Assembly (NCBI GenBank): GCA_017513525.1
Contig: JAFXFC010000015.1
Location: 1 to 64,000, forward strand
Reading direction: 5' to 3'
Source: Clostridia bacterium
GTDB lineage: Bacteria; Bacillota; Clostridia; Oscillospirales; Acutalibacteraceae
Length of the DNA: 64,000 bases
Program-made: the position numbers and the translations under genes
Shown here: in pieces, positions 53,086 through 62,502 of the stretch
Position numbering within the stretch: the first letter of the stretch is position 1
How the letters are laid out: the number at the start of each line of letters is the position of its first letter
The notes under the pieces: generated by a model
The model's database searches: none
What the model saw: the letters and a program-made list of their open reading frames with translations, nothing else
What the model was told of the DNA's origin: nothing

Positions 53086-54876
53086 ATGTTTATAACAAAT
53101 GATATAAAGTATATCGGTGTAAATGACCATAATATCGATCTTTTTGAGGGACAGTATACAATCCCCAACGGAATGGCATATAATTCATATATAATTCTTG
53201 ATGAAAAAATTGCCGTTATGGATACTGTTGATGCCGCATTTACTCATGAGTGGCTTGACAACATTCAGAACACGCTTTCTGAGAGAAATCCCGATTATCT
53301 CATAGTTCAGCACATGGAACCCGACCATTCCGCAAATATCGTAAATTTCTTAAAAGCATATCCCGATTCAAAAATCGTATCAACTGCCAAAGCATTCAGA
53401 ATGATGAAAAACTTTTTCGGAACAGAATTTGAGGACAACAGAATAGTTGTAGGTGACAGGGATACTCTTTCTCTCGGAAAGCATGAGCTTACATTCGTTA
53501 CTGCTCCCATGGTGCATTGGCCTGAGGTCATAGTAACATATGACAGCACCGATAAGGTTTTATTCTCCGCTGACGGATTCGGAAAATTCGGTGCACTTGA
53601 CATAGAAGAAGACTGGGCATGTGAAGCAAGAAGATATTATTTCGGTATTGTAGGAAAATACGGTGCTCAGGTACAAAATCTTCTGAAAAAAGCCGCAAAT
53701 CTTGATATTGAAATCATCTGCCCTCTCCACGGTCCCGTACTCAAAGAAAATCTCGGCTACTATTTAGGCCTTTATAACACCTGGTCTTCTTATCAGCCCG
53801 AAGAAGAAGGCATCGTAATAGCATATACATCAGTTTACGGAAACACAAAAAAGGCTGTTCTTCAATTGGCGGATAAGCTCAAAGCCAAGGGCTGTCCTAA
53901 AGTAGTAATAAATGACCTGGCAAGATGCGATATGGCAGAAGCAGTTGAAGATGCATTCAGATATAATAAGCTTGTTCTTGCAACAACGACATATAATGCA
54001 GAGATTTTCCCCTTTATGCGTGAATTTATCAATCACCTTACAGAGAGAAATTACTCTAACCGTACAGTTGCTTTCATTGAAAACGGAAGCTGGGCACCGC
54101 TTGCCGCTAAAGTTATGAAAGGAATGTTCGAAAAAAGCAAAAATCTGACTTTCACTGAAAACACTGTTTCTATTATGTCCGCTCTTAATGAAACAAGCAC
54201 TCAACAGCTTGAAGCTCTTTCAGAAGAACTGTGTAAGGATTATCTTGCACAGCAGGATTCAACGGCAAATAAAAATGACCTTACCGCACTTTTCAAGATA
54301 GGCTACGGTCTTTATGTTGTAACATCAAATGACGGCAAAAAAGATAACGGACTTATTGTCAATACCGTTTCTCAGGTTACAAATACGCCAAACAGAATAG
54401 CTGTCACAATAAATAAAGAAAACTACTCACATCATATTATCAAGCAAACAGGTAAAATGAATGTTAATTGCCTGACAGTTGATGCACCCTTTAAGGTTTT
54501 TGAAGCTTTCGGATTCCAAAGCGGCAGAAATGTCGATAAATTCGCCGATTGCGAACCGCTTCGCTCCGATAACGGACTTGTATTTCTTCCGAGATATATA
54601 AACTCATTTATGTCACTTAAGGTTGAAAATTATGTTGATCTCGGAACGCACGGAATGTTCATTTGTGAAGTAACTGAAGCGAGAGTTATTTCCGACAAAG
54701 AAACCATGACATATGCTTATTATCACAGCAATGTAAAGCCCAAGCCCAAAACAGAAGGCAAAAAAGGATATGTGTGCACTATCTGCGGCTATATCCATGA
54801 GGGTGATACTCTTCCCGATGACTTTATTTGTCCTCTGTGTAAACACGGCGCAGCTGATTTTGAAGAAATAAAGTAA
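53086..54876 (+). CDS. Four-domain flavodiiron protein (diiron, flavodoxin, flavin reductase, rubredoxin)
   Basis: A 596-residue oxygen/NO reductase. Residues about 1-250 are a metallo-beta-lactamase-like diiron domain with H76-x-E78-x-D80-H81, a His in APMVHWPE, SADGFG and CPLHGP. A flavodoxin domain follows (about 255-395, TSVYGNTKKAV), then a flavin-reductase-like domain (about 405-548, GLIVNTVSQVTNTPNRIAV) and a C-terminal rubredoxin (Cys564, 567, 582, 585). The fusion puts the electron path from NAD(P)H or flavin to the diiron site in one chain. It protects anaerobes from O2 or NO. GGAGG upstream. Confidence 0.94.
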   Translation: MFITNDIKYIGVNDHNIDLFEGQYTIPNGMAYNSYIILDEKIAVMDTVDAAFTHEWLDNIQNTLSERNPDYLIVQHMEPDHSANIVNFLKAYPDSKIVSTAKAFRMMKNFFGTEFEDNRIVVGDRDTLSLGKHELTFVTAPMVHWPEVIVTYDSTDKVLFSADGFGKFGALDIEEDWACEARRYYFGIVGKYGAQVQNLLKKAANLDIEIICPLHGPVLKENLGYYLGLYNTWSSYQPEEEGIVIAYTSVYGNTKKAVLQLADKLKAKGCPKVVINDLARCDMAEAVEDAFRYNKLVLATTTYNAEIFPFMREFINHLTERNYSNRTVAFIENGSWAPLAAKVMKGMFEKSKNLTFTENTVSIMSALNETSTQQLEALSEELCKDYLAQQDSTANKNDLTALFKIGYGLYVVTSNDGKKDNGLIVNTVSQVTNTPNRIAVTINKENYSHHIIKQTGKMNVNCLTVDAPFKVFEAFGFQSGRNVDKFADCEPLRSDNGLVFLPRYINSFMSLKVENYVDLGTHGMFICEVTEARVISDKETMTYAYYHSNVKPKPKTEGKKGYVCTICGYIHEGDTLPDDFICPLCKHGAADFEEIK

Positions 54877-54901
54877 CTTCGTAATTTAATACAACAAAAA
54901 A

Positions 54902-54939
54902 AAGACTGAATTAAGCCGTAAAAGGTTTAATTCAGTCTT
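54902..54939. terminator. Bidirectional terminator between flavodiiron and ispH genes
   Basis: A perfect 13-bp stem, AAGACTGAATTAA / TTAATTCAGTCTT, with A-run and T-run flanks. Confidence 0.92.
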
Positions 54940-54955
54940 AATTTTTCATTAATGC

Positions 54956-57031
54956 TTATTCAGCTGATTCAGCTTCTGCTTCGTTTGCCTTTGCGATAAG
55001 CTCGTCGATAGACATTGTTACGGGAGCTTCATCCTCTTCGGGAACTTCTTCTACTACAGGCTTCTCGGGAGCGGGAAGAAGGGCCTTCATTGAAAGGCCG
55101 ACCTTTCTCTTTTCGGAATCAATTTCAATAACCTTAACTGAAACTGTCTGACCGATAGAAAGAACATCCTGAGGCTTTTCAATTCTTTCATTTGCGATCT
55201 GAGAAATATGGATAAGACCTTCCATACCTGAGAAGATTTCAGCAAATGCACCGAAGGTTGCAATCTTAACGATCTTAACTTCTGCTACTGTGCCTACGGG
55301 ATAATCTCTCTTAAGGATTTCCCAGGGATTATCTTCAATTTTCTTGAAACCGAGAGAAATTTTACCCTTTTCTCTGTCAAGAGCCTTGATATATACTTCT
55401 ACAGTGTCACCTACATTAACAACATCGGAAGGATGCTTGATTCTCTTCCATGAAAGCTCTGTTCTGTGGATCATACCTGTAACGCCTTCGATATCAACAA
55501 ATGCGCCGTAATCTGTTAAAGATCTTACAACACCTGTGTACTTCTGGCCTTCTTCTACTGCTGCCCAGAACTTTTCTTTGTTAGCCTTGCGAGCGATATT
55601 GTTTGCTTCACGGATGGAGCCTACTGCTCTGCGGCGGCGCTTGTCTATATCAATTACGACAAAATTAACAGTCTTGTTGAGCATTTCTTCGAGTCTGCCG
55701 GACTTGGGCACACCTGAAAGAGATGCAGGAACAAAAATTCTTATGCCGTTAACAACAACGATAAGTCCTTTGCTGATAACCTCAACAACGACACCTTCAA
55801 GAATCGTTCCTTCCTTATTTGCTTCAACGATACTATCCCAATACTTTACGGCATCATAGCGACGCTTTGAAAGCATTATTGTGCCTTCTACATCATTAGT
55901 TTTCATAATGATAAGATTAAGCTCGTCGCCTACCTTAAGCTCTTTCATGGGATCAGCGGTAGGATCTGCACTGTACTCGTCAGCAGGGATATAACCGGTC
56001 TGCTTTCTGCCGATATCAACCTGGATTTCATTGGGAGCGATGTGCATTACCACGCCGACTACTTTCTGATCATTGCTCATGCTGTTGAGAGATTCCTCAA
56101 GAGCCTGTTCGAAGGACATTTCCTCGGTGTTCTCAATAGCTTCAACCTGTCCCTGGTTTTCAACTACTGATTCGATGTTTACATTGGACTCAGACATTGT
56201 TTTAATTACCTCCTTAATTATACCGTCCGGAGTGGACGCTCCGGCAGTAACTCCGACTGAAAAGACATTGTTAAAATTAATTCCCGATAACTCGGATGCC
56301 TTTTCAATAAGATAAGTTTCAGTAATCTCACTGCAAAGCTTATAAAGCTTTTCGGTGTTGGAGCTGTTACGCCCGCCGATCACTATCATCATATCATTCT
56401 CTTTGGCAAGGGCTATTGCCTCTTCCTGCCTCAAAGCGGTAGCATTACATATTGTATCAAATATTTTCAGGTTTGTATAGAGGCTTTTTGCAATTTTTTC
56501 ACATTTTTTAAACTCTTTTTCTTCAAAAGTTGTTTGAGATACCAAAGAAAAAGTATCTTCCTCTGTGAATTTGTTGTTTTCCTTAATAGCTTTCAATTCT
56601 TCCATATTGGAAAAAACAAAGCTTTCGGTGGTGCAGTAGCTTCTAATTCCTATAACCTCGGGATGATTTTCGTCCCCTGCAATAAGAATTTTATCTCCCG
56701 CAGCAGAGCGTTCAGCCACTATTGAGTGAATTTTTTTAACAAAAGGACATGTAGCGTCAAAATATTCTGTTTTGCTGTTTTCTATTTCAGACAGAAGCTT
56801 CTTTGTTATACCGTGGGTACGGATAATAAGGGTATATCCGTCTTTTACCGAAGAGATATTATCAGCAACATAAACTCCCCTGTCTTCAAGGAATTTAACA
56901 AATATCGGGTTATGAATAAGGGGGCCTAGCGTACAGGCATTTATACCGTCAACTATGTATTTCTCTGCCTGCTTTACCGCACGGGCTACTCCGAAGCAAA
57001 AGCCTGCGGATTTTGCGAGTGTTATTTTCAT
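54956..57031 (-). CDS. ispH: IspH (HMBPP reductase) fused to ribosomal protein S1
   Basis: A 691-residue bifunctional protein. Residues 1-280 are 4-hydroxy-3-methylbut-2-enyl diphosphate reductase of the MEP isoprenoid pathway, with cluster cysteines in AGFCFGV (Cys12), TCPFV and DTICNATALRQEE. After an acidic linker come four S1 RNA-binding repeats (about 318-388, 405-472, 490-560, 577-645), as in 30S protein S1. The C-terminus is Glu-rich. This fusion is well known in Clostridia. It overlaps cmk by four bases (ATGA). Confidence 0.96.
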   Translation of the reverse strand: MKITLAKSAGFCFGVARAVKQAEKYIVDGINACTLGPLIHNPIFVKFLEDRGVYVADNISSVKDGYTLIIRTHGITKKLLSEIENSKTEYFDATCPFVKKIHSIVAERSAAGDKILIAGDENHPEVIGIRSYCTTESFVFSNMEELKAIKENNKFTEEDTFSLVSQTTFEEKEFKKCEKIAKSLYTNLKIFDTICNATALRQEEAIALAKENDMMIVIGGRNSSNTEKLYKLCSEITETYLIEKASELSGINFNNVFSVGVTAGASTPDGIIKEVIKTMSESNVNIESVVENQGQVEAIENTEEMSFEQALEESLNSMSNDQKVVGVVMHIAPNEIQVDIGRKQTGYIPADEYSADPTADPMKELKVGDELNLIIMKTNDVEGTIMLSKRRYDAVKYWDSIVEANKEGTILEGVVVEVISKGLIVVVNGIRIFVPASLSGVPKSGRLEEMLNKTVNFVVIDIDKRRRRAVGSIREANNIARKANKEKFWAAVEEGQKYTGVVRSLTDYGAFVDIEGVTGMIHRTELSWKRIKHPSDVVNVGDTVEVYIKALDREKGKISLGFKKIEDNPWEILKRDYPVGTVAEVKIVKIATFGAFAEIFSGMEGLIHISQIANERIEKPQDVLSIGQTVSVKVIEIDSEKRKVGLSMKALLPAPEKPVVEEVPEEDEAPVTMSIDELIAKANEAEAESAE

Positions 57032-57693
57032 TTTATAACTTCCTTTGCAAGTGACACTATTTTGCTGACGACCTCTTCTAAATTCATTTCAGACGAATCA
57101 ATAATAACTGCATCATCGGCAGGCTTTAAGGGCGCCACCGCTCTATTGGAATCGTTATAATCACGAAGCTTAATTTCTTCAAGAAGTTCATTATAATCCT
57201 TTGGAGTTCCCTTTTCTATAAGCTCCTTATATCTTCTCTCAGCCCGAACTTCTGCGGAAGCAGTAAGAAAGATCTTAAGCTCGGCATCAGGAAGAATAAC
57301 GGTGCCGATATCTCTTCCGTCCATAAGACAGTTATTTTCTCTTGCAAACTTTTTCTGCATATCAAGAAGAAAGCTTCTGACTTCGGGAATAGCAGAAACA
57401 TTTGAAGCCGCCATAGAAGCTTCGGGAAGCCTTATATCACGGCTTACATCCTCACCGCAAAGTATTACTCTCTGTTCACCGTCAACAAACTTCAGAGAAA
57501 GCTGAACCTCGGGTAAAACAGAAATTACATCCTGTGCATTATCGGTCTTAAGTCCTTTTCTTAAAACCGCTATACCTATACTTCTGTATAATGCACCCGT
57601 ATCAATGTATATAAATCCGAGCTCTTTTGCAATCATTTTTGCAGCTGTGCTTTTGCCTGCACCTGCAGGACCGTCAATTGCAATATTTATCAT
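57028..57693 (-). CDS. cmk: Cytidylate kinase
   Basis: A 221-residue (d)CMP kinase with P-loop GPAGAGKSTAAK, YIDTGALYRSIG and the MDGRDIGTVILPDA motif. The cmk-ispH/rpsA order is conserved in Clostridia. Start overlaps nothing upstream; the preceding flavoprotein gene ends five bases away. Confidence 0.96.
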   Translation of the reverse strand: MINIAIDGPAGAGKSTAAKMIAKELGFIYIDTGALYRSIGIAVLRKGLKTDNAQDVISVLPEVQLSLKFVDGEQRVILCGEDVSRDIRLPEASMAASNVSAIPEVRSFLLDMQKKFARENNCLMDGRDIGTVILPDAELKIFLTASAEVRAERRYKELIEKGTPKDYNELLEEIKLRDYNDSNRAVAPLKPADDAVIIDSSEMNLEEVVSKIVSLAKEVIK

Positions 57694-57698
57694 TTTCC

Positions 57699-58943
57699 TT
57701 ACCTCTTTTCTACACTGTTACCCGCAAGGGCGCCCGTTGAAAATGCTATCTGAAGATTAAAGCCGCCCGTGTAGGCATCTACATCTATTACTTCACCTGC
57801 AAAATAAAGCCCCTTTATTTTCTTGGACTGCATGGTCTTCGGGTCAATTTCATTTACCTTTATACCGCCTGCGGTCACAATTGCTTCTTCTATAGGTCTT
57901 GTGCCTTTTATTGTGCAGGTAAGATTTTTAAGAAGCCATAAAAGGTCTTTTCTCATATCTCTTGTGATTTTATTGGCTCTGAGATCGGGCTCTATTCCCG
58001 AAAGACTTACTATTACGGGAATAAGCTTTCTCGGCAATAGCTCCTGCAAGGCATTTCCGAGTGCCTTATTCGAGTATTTAGAAAAATCTTTTATAATTCT
58101 CTCATCAAGCTTTTCTTCACTGAGAGCAGGCTTCAAGTCAATTGAAAGCTCATATTTTCCGGGAGCTATATCTCTTAAATGTGCGGAAGCGCTTAATATC
58201 ATGGGACCGGACACACCAAAATGAGTGAAAAGCATTTCTCCGAAATCGGAATACACTTCTTTATAGGTATCAGTATCTCTTATTGAAATAGAAACATTTT
58301 TAAGAGAAAGTCCCTGAAGCCGTCTTACCCAGTCTTCTTGGGTTTCAAGAGGAACAAGTGAGGGGGTGGGCGGTGTTACGGTGTGTCCTACACATTCACT
58401 CAAAGTATAACCGTCACCCGTGGAGCCCGTAAGAGGATATGAACAGCCGCCTGTTGCGATAATTACATTGGGGGCGTTATATTTATTTCCGCTCTCACAC
58501 ACGACACCCGTAATACCGTTTTCATCGGTAAGAAGTGCCGTTACTCTCTCCCCTGTCACGATTTTAGCACCGCTGTTTTTAGCGTAGCCAACAAGAGCAT
58601 CAACGATATCAACAGCCTTGTCCGATTCGGGAAAAACACGGTTTCCTCGCTCTATTTTAAGGGGCACTCCCTGACCTTCAAAGAGATCCATTGTATCATA
58701 TGGCATAAAACGGGAAAATGCACCGTAAAGAAAACGGGAGTTTCCGGGAATAGCCTCCATTAATTCATTTATTAAAGTGCAGGCATTTGTAACATTACAT
58801 CTGCCCTTACCCGTTATCATTAATTTTCTCGCAGGGCGGGGATTTCTTTCAAGAACAGTAACAGAAAGTCCCCTTTCGGCAGCCTTACCTGCCGCCATAA
58901 GACCTGCAGCACCGCCGCCAATTATAATTACATCCGTTGTCAT
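57699..58943 (-). CDS. BaiN/HI0933-family flavoprotein
   Basis: A 414-residue FAD protein with N-terminal IIGGGAAGLMAAGKAAERG, LERNPRPARKLMITGKGRCNVTN, and C-terminal FAGEVIDVDAYTGGFNLQIAFSTG. The family is widespread and frequently lies before cmk in Clostridia. Proposed activities (aminoacetone oxidase, bile-acid reductase BaiN) are from single examples, so I keep the general name. First gene of the flavoprotein-cmk-ispH operon. Confidence 0.92.
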   Translation of the reverse strand: MTTDVIIIGGGAAGLMAAGKAAERGLSVTVLERNPRPARKLMITGKGRCNVTNACTLINELMEAIPGNSRFLYGAFSRFMPYDTMDLFEGQGVPLKIERGNRVFPESDKAVDIVDALVGYAKNSGAKIVTGERVTALLTDENGITGVVCESGNKYNAPNVIIATGGCSYPLTGSTGDGYTLSECVGHTVTPPTPSLVPLETQEDWVRRLQGLSLKNVSISIRDTDTYKEVYSDFGEMLFTHFGVSGPMILSASAHLRDIAPGKYELSIDLKPALSEEKLDERIIKDFSKYSNKALGNALQELLPRKLIPVIVSLSGIEPDLRANKITRDMRKDLLWLLKNLTCTIKGTRPIEEAIVTAGGIKVNEIDPKTMQSKKIKGLYFAGEVIDVDAYTGGFNLQIAFSTGALAGNSVEKR

Positions 58944-58993
58944 AAAAACACCTCTAAATATTTATTATAGTATATTTAAGAAATGATTGCAAC

Positions 58994-59038
58994 ACAAAAA
59001 GAAAACAGTCGGGTGCGGTTCAGAACCACCCCGACTGT
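58994..59038 (-). terminator. Terminator after the spoIIIA/DUF1292 transcript
   Basis: Minus-strand ACAGTCGGG...GTTC / GAAC...CCCGACTGT is followed by TTTTCTTTTT. Confidence 0.88.
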
Positions 59039-59050
59039 GCATTAAACTAA

Positions 59051-59134
59051 TCAGAGATTTTTTAAATATTCGATTACGAGTGCGAAGAAGCCTATTATCC
59101 GTTTGCCGAAAAAGGTATCTTTTTCATATGCCAT
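59051..59134 (-). CDS. Possible 27-residue hydrophobic peptide
   Basis: An ATG at 59134 opens a 27-codon frame (MAYEKDTFFGKRIIGFFALVIEYLKNL would be split as MAYEKDTFFGKR and IIGFFALVIEYLKNL), with one amphipathic or membrane segment. It is in the same frame as the upstream DUF1292 gene, whose UGA stop is followed by 43 open codons up to this stop at 59051. The ribosome binding site is weak. It is just as likely to be a 3' UTR or gene remnant as a real peptide. Confidence 0.25.
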   Translation of the reverse strand: MAYEKDTFFGKRIIGFFALVIEYLKNL

Positions 59135-59182
59135 GTAGGCTTTGCTTTCACTTGTATTTGTGTCGGCTTCAGGACAATAATA

Positions 59183-59436
59183 TCAGTCATTATCCTCTTC
59201 ATAAAGAGAAAGTATTTTTTCAAAAACTGCATCGTCTTCTATTTCGGAATATTTTTCGGGCTCTTTTCCGTCACGCTCGGTGAATTTCATTATAGTTATC
59301 ATATCGTCCCCGAGCTCTAAGAGAACTGCGTATTCCTCACCGTCTAAAACATACATTTCAATAAACTCAAATTCGGCTTCGTTTTTGCCGTCAGTTAGAA
59401 TAATTTCTCCGTCTTTTCCTTTATTTATATATTCCA
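59183..59436 (-). CDS. DUF1292 family protein
   Basis: An 84-residue acidic protein of the DUF1292 family (EFIEMYVLDGEEYAVLLEL core), common in Firmicutes and of unknown function. I use the ATG at 59436, which has AAAGGCGG upstream. A longer start at 59500 would overlap spoIIIAH and add an unrelated N-terminus. Confidence 0.88.
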
Positions 59437-59486
59437 TAAAAAAAACACCGCCTTTTCGTATATCATAACGAAAGGCGGTAATTTTG

Positions 59487-60032
59487 TCAACCGACGGCAC
59501 CTGATATTTTTATGTTTTCGTATTTACCCGCACACACTTCAGTGACCACATCGGAAATCGTCAAAACATTAGTATCGTTAAGTGCGGCAGAGGGCACTAC
59601 TATTTCAACGCTGTTTTCGGAAATAACCGCCACACATTCATTTCCTGTTTTTCCCGTAACAAGGCTTTCGATATCTGTTTCCATTTTAATTACATTGCTT
59701 ATTTCTTCAATGGCTTTTGCAGTGGAAACAGCGGCATCGCTCTCCTCACCTGCGGATGTGAGCACCGTCTGAAGCTCTTCTATTGCAGATGCGTGAGCAG
59801 CATCACGTTGGAGCTTTACAGATGCGAAATATTCGCCGTTATCTGTATTACCCACATACTGTGCTTCGCCGTCGGGCGCTTCTACCGAAATACCGTTATC
59901 GGGAGTAATTCCTCCTTCGGGGAAAATCTCGGTATCTGTTCCCGCATAATACCAGTTTACAAAAACCGCAAGACCGAGAGCTGCTACAAGTGCCGCTAAA
60001 ACTATCTGTTTTTTACCTAAAAGTACATGCAT
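59487..60032 (-). CDS. spoIIIAH: Stage III sporulation protein AH
   Basis: A 181-residue protein with a short cytoplasmic start (MHVLLGKKQ), one membrane helix (about 10-27) and an extracytoplasmic domain ending in the conserved IVVPSAALNDTNVLTISDVV ring-building part. It forms the mother-cell half of the SpoIIQ-AH channel around the forespore. The start at ATG 60032 has GGAGG nearby; a longer start would overlap spoIIIAG. Confidence 0.94.
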   Translation of the reverse strand: MHVLLGKKQIVLAALVAALGLAVFVNWYYAGTDTEIFPEGGITPDNGISVEAPDGEAQYVGNTDNGEYFASVKLQRDAAHASAIEELQTVLTSAGEESDAAVSTAKAIEEISNVIKMETDIESLVTGKTGNECVAVISENSVEIVVPSAALNDTNVLTISDVVTEVCAGKYENIKISGAVG

Positions 60033-60046
60033 GTTAATTCCTCCGT

Positions 60047-60562
60047 TTATTCCTGCATTAATGTTACCCATATTTTATTTGCTGAAATACCAAGCGCCGA
60101 ACATACGAGCTTTGTTATTTCCTGTTTTACAACATTTGACGAAGCCCCCTGACAGGATATTCCCACACCTCTTACGACAGGCATTATGACCTTTGTTGTG
60201 AGCCCGTCGGTATCTCCCGAATTTTCAACAAGCACATATTCGTCACTGTATTCATAAGAATCGGCACTGCTTTCACTTTCCGTATTAAAGGCAATAACCT
60301 TTTCTTCAAGACAGTCAAGTGTTACAAGTACCTTTACATCTCCGACACCGTCAACGCTTTTAAGTAATGTGACAAGTCTTTTTTCTATACTCTGCTGAAT
60401 GGCATCCACATCTGAATTTTCACTTTTTTCGCTTTTTACATTTCCCTCTCCAATGGTCGAAAAGCACAAAAGCAGCATTCCGAGAATTCCGAGAATTACG
60501 ATAAAAATAAGCTTTTTGTCCTGCTTTATCTTTTTTATGAAATTTTCTCTGAATTTATTCAT
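60047..60562 (-). CDS. spoIIIAG: Stage III sporulation protein AG
   Basis: A 171-residue protein with one membrane helix (about 17-37) and a ring-forming domain (VTLDCLEEKVIAF, TTKVIMPVVRGVGISCQGA). It makes the large ring of the SpoIIIA-Q feeding channel in the intermembrane space. Overlaps spoIIIAF by eight bases. Confidence 0.95.
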   Translation of the reverse strand: MNKFRENFIKKIKQDKKLIFIVILGILGMLLLCFSTIGEGNVKSEKSENSDVDAIQQSIEKRLVTLLKSVDGVGDVKVLVTLDCLEEKVIAFNTESESSADSYEYSDEYVLVENSGDTDGLTTKVIMPVVRGVGISCQGASSNVVKQEITKLVCSALGISANKIWVTLMQE

Positions 60563-61022
60563 TCACATATTCCACCTTGATATCGGGCATCAGAGAAAGA
60601 GCATCAAAAAGTGCTTCTCTCATTTCTTTTTCACGCTGAGGCTTTGCACTGAAGGTGAGTCCTATATATTCTATGTTTATGCTGCCGTCCTCTTTTTTAT
60701 CAATAAAAATCTCAGTTTTATACGGTACATTCGTATATTTTTTTACTTCCTCATGAACCGTGTTTTCCACAGCCTTTTTTGCTGAGTCTATAAGTGTATC
60801 GCTGAAATCCTTGATTTCAGGCGGTTCTGAGAACTTAAAATCACTGCTTTCAAAAGACGAAAAAACGCCGAACACAGGCATACATACCATGGATAAAACG
60901 AGAACCGAAACTATTGATTTTGCCACCTTTGACACATTCCCCGAAGGAAGCAGAAAACAGTATATAAGACTGCCTGCACTTATAAACAAAAGCATAAGTC
61001 CCCAATTTTTTATATTTTCCAT
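60555..61022 (-). CDS. spoIIIAF: Stage III sporulation protein AF
   Basis: A 155-residue protein with two N-terminal membrane helices (about 7-25 and 34-52) followed by a soluble ring-like domain. Part of the SpoIIIA-Q channel complex. Placed by order and by its two-helix-plus-soluble-domain layout. Confidence 0.93.
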   Translation of the reverse strand: MENIKNWGLMLLFISAGSLIYCFLLPSGNVSKVAKSIVSVLVLSMVCMPVFGVFSSFESSDFKFSEPPEIKDFSDTLIDSAKKAVENTVHEEVKKYTNVPYKTEIFIDKKEDGSINIEYIGLTFSAKPQREKEMREALFDALSLMPDIKVEYVNE

Positions 61023-61024
61023 TT

Positions 61025-62119
61025 TTATCCCTTACTTACTGTTATAAGAATTGCAATGCTTATTATAAAGACAAATGAGGTATAGCACAAAGCACCCATT
61101 ATAACGGAAAGAACACCGTTCATATTTTCTGAAAATTTTTTAATTTCACCGTTTTCCATTATATCCGCAGAAAGTGACAAAAAATACAGTGCCGCTTTCC
61201 ACACGGTAACATTTATAATTGCAGGAAGATTGATAACTATAACGGCGGCAATACCAAGCATCCCTGCCGTGTGCTTAATAAGTCCCATGCCTGCCGCTAT
61301 GGAATTGAGCGCTTCACCTATTGCAGAGCCAACAACAGGTACTATATTTCCTATAAGAAACCGAACTCCTCTTATGGTAACAGTATCTGCCGCGCCTGCT
61401 ATAACACCTCTTACGGAAAGAACGGCAACAAAAATGCCTGCAACAAACGCCATAAATAAATTCACTGTTTTTGAAAGTGTTTTTCCGATTCCGTCAAGCT
61501 TCATAACGGGACTTATAGCCCCCGCCGCACAGACCGCTATCATCACAGACGAAAGCAGCGGGAAAAATTTTTGAAACAGCACAGTTACAATTTCGGCAAA
61601 GGAAAAAGCAACCGTATTGAAGCTTAATGCAAGTGTCGGGTTGCCGCTGAAAGCAATGATACCTGCAAACACGGGAATCAGAACCAGCATAAAATCCTTT
61701 GTTACAAGAAGAGCTGATGCACAGCGGGAAAACATTTCACCCGTCACACTAACTATTGAAAACATTATTATCATCAGAGAAATGCTCTTTCCCATCATGG
61801 AAAGCGAGCCTTTTTCAGGCAAAAAACCGTTTATAACAGTAGTTATAAAAAGAAGTGCAAGACACATTCCTACAGTTTTTAATGGTAAGCTCAATCCCTC
61901 AGAAAAAAGACGGAATACTGTTTTCAATGCCTTTTCGGGAGATATTTCTGCAAAATCTTCACTGAGTCTTCCTGTTATGCCGAAATCCTCAAGCAGTGAC
62001 TTTGTTTCAGGTGAAAGTGCATCCATAATATCATCATATCGGAATTCTGCTGCTTCAGCTTCAGAAGAAAAGGAAAACAGAGAAAATATAATAATAAGAA
62101 AAAAGAAGATTTTTTTCAT
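61025..62119 (-). CDS. spoIIIAE: Stage III sporulation protein AE
   Basis: A 364-residue polytopic membrane protein with a signal-peptide-like N-terminus (about 1-23) and roughly seven further helices. The IVPVVGSAIGEALNSIAAGMG segment is typical. It is thought to form the membrane part of the feeding channel. Overlaps spoIIIAD by four bases. Confidence 0.95.
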   Translation of the reverse strand: MKKIFFFLIIIFSLFSFSSEAEAAEFRYDDIMDALSPETKSLLEDFGITGRLSEDFAEISPEKALKTVFRLFSEGLSLPLKTVGMCLALLFITTVINGFLPEKGSLSMMGKSISLMIIMFSIVSVTGEMFSRCASALLVTKDFMLVLIPVFAGIIAFSGNPTLALSFNTVAFSFAEIVTVLFQKFFPLLSSVMIAVCAAGAISPVMKLDGIGKTLSKTVNLFMAFVAGIFVAVLSVRGVIAGAADTVTIRGVRFLIGNIVPVVGSAIGEALNSIAAGMGLIKHTAGMLGIAAVIVINLPAIINVTVWKAALYFLSLSADIMENGEIKKFSENMNGVLSVIMGALCYTSFVFIISIAILITVSKG

Positions 62120-62502
62120 ACATTATTTACCAGCTGAGCGACAAAGCCTGTAAATCCTTTTATTATCGGTATACTTGCCGCTGTAATTATAACCTTTCCT
62201 GCAAATTCCACTTTAGATGCCATGGCAGCCTCCCCCGAGTCCCTGCACATATCAGCCGAAAACTGCGTTACAAGAGATATACCGAGAACCTTTATAAGCA
62301 CCGTGATATATTCTGCCGTGATCCCTGTTTCCTCAAAAAATAAACTAAAAACCTCAAGTGCGGCTTTTATTTCATCTCCCAGCATAAATATAAGAATTAC
62401 CAAAGTGATAAGTTCACTTATAACGGCGAATTCCGGCTTGTACTGTTTTAAGAGGGTATATACCAGTATTTCGCATATGATAACTCCCGCTATCTTCAAC
62501 AT
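62116..62502 (-). CDS. spoIIIAD: Stage III sporulation protein AD
   Basis: A 128-residue membrane protein with about four helices and the conserved CRDSGEAAMASKVEFAGK segment. The ATG at 62502 overlaps the spoIIIAC stop codon (TGATG); a GTG at 62505 is an alternative one codon upstream. Confidence 0.94.
   Translation of the reverse strand: MLKIAGVIICEILVYTLLKQYKPEFAVISELITLVILIFMLGDEIKAALEVFSLFFEETGITAEYITVLIKVLGISLVTQFSADMCRDSGEAAMASKVEFAGKVIITAASIPIIKGFTGFVAQLVNNV

Noticed and set aside
59183..59185. UGA of DUF1292 as selenocysteine codon
   Set aside because: DUF1292 proteins normally end here, and no selenocysteine insertion hairpin is evident directly downstream.
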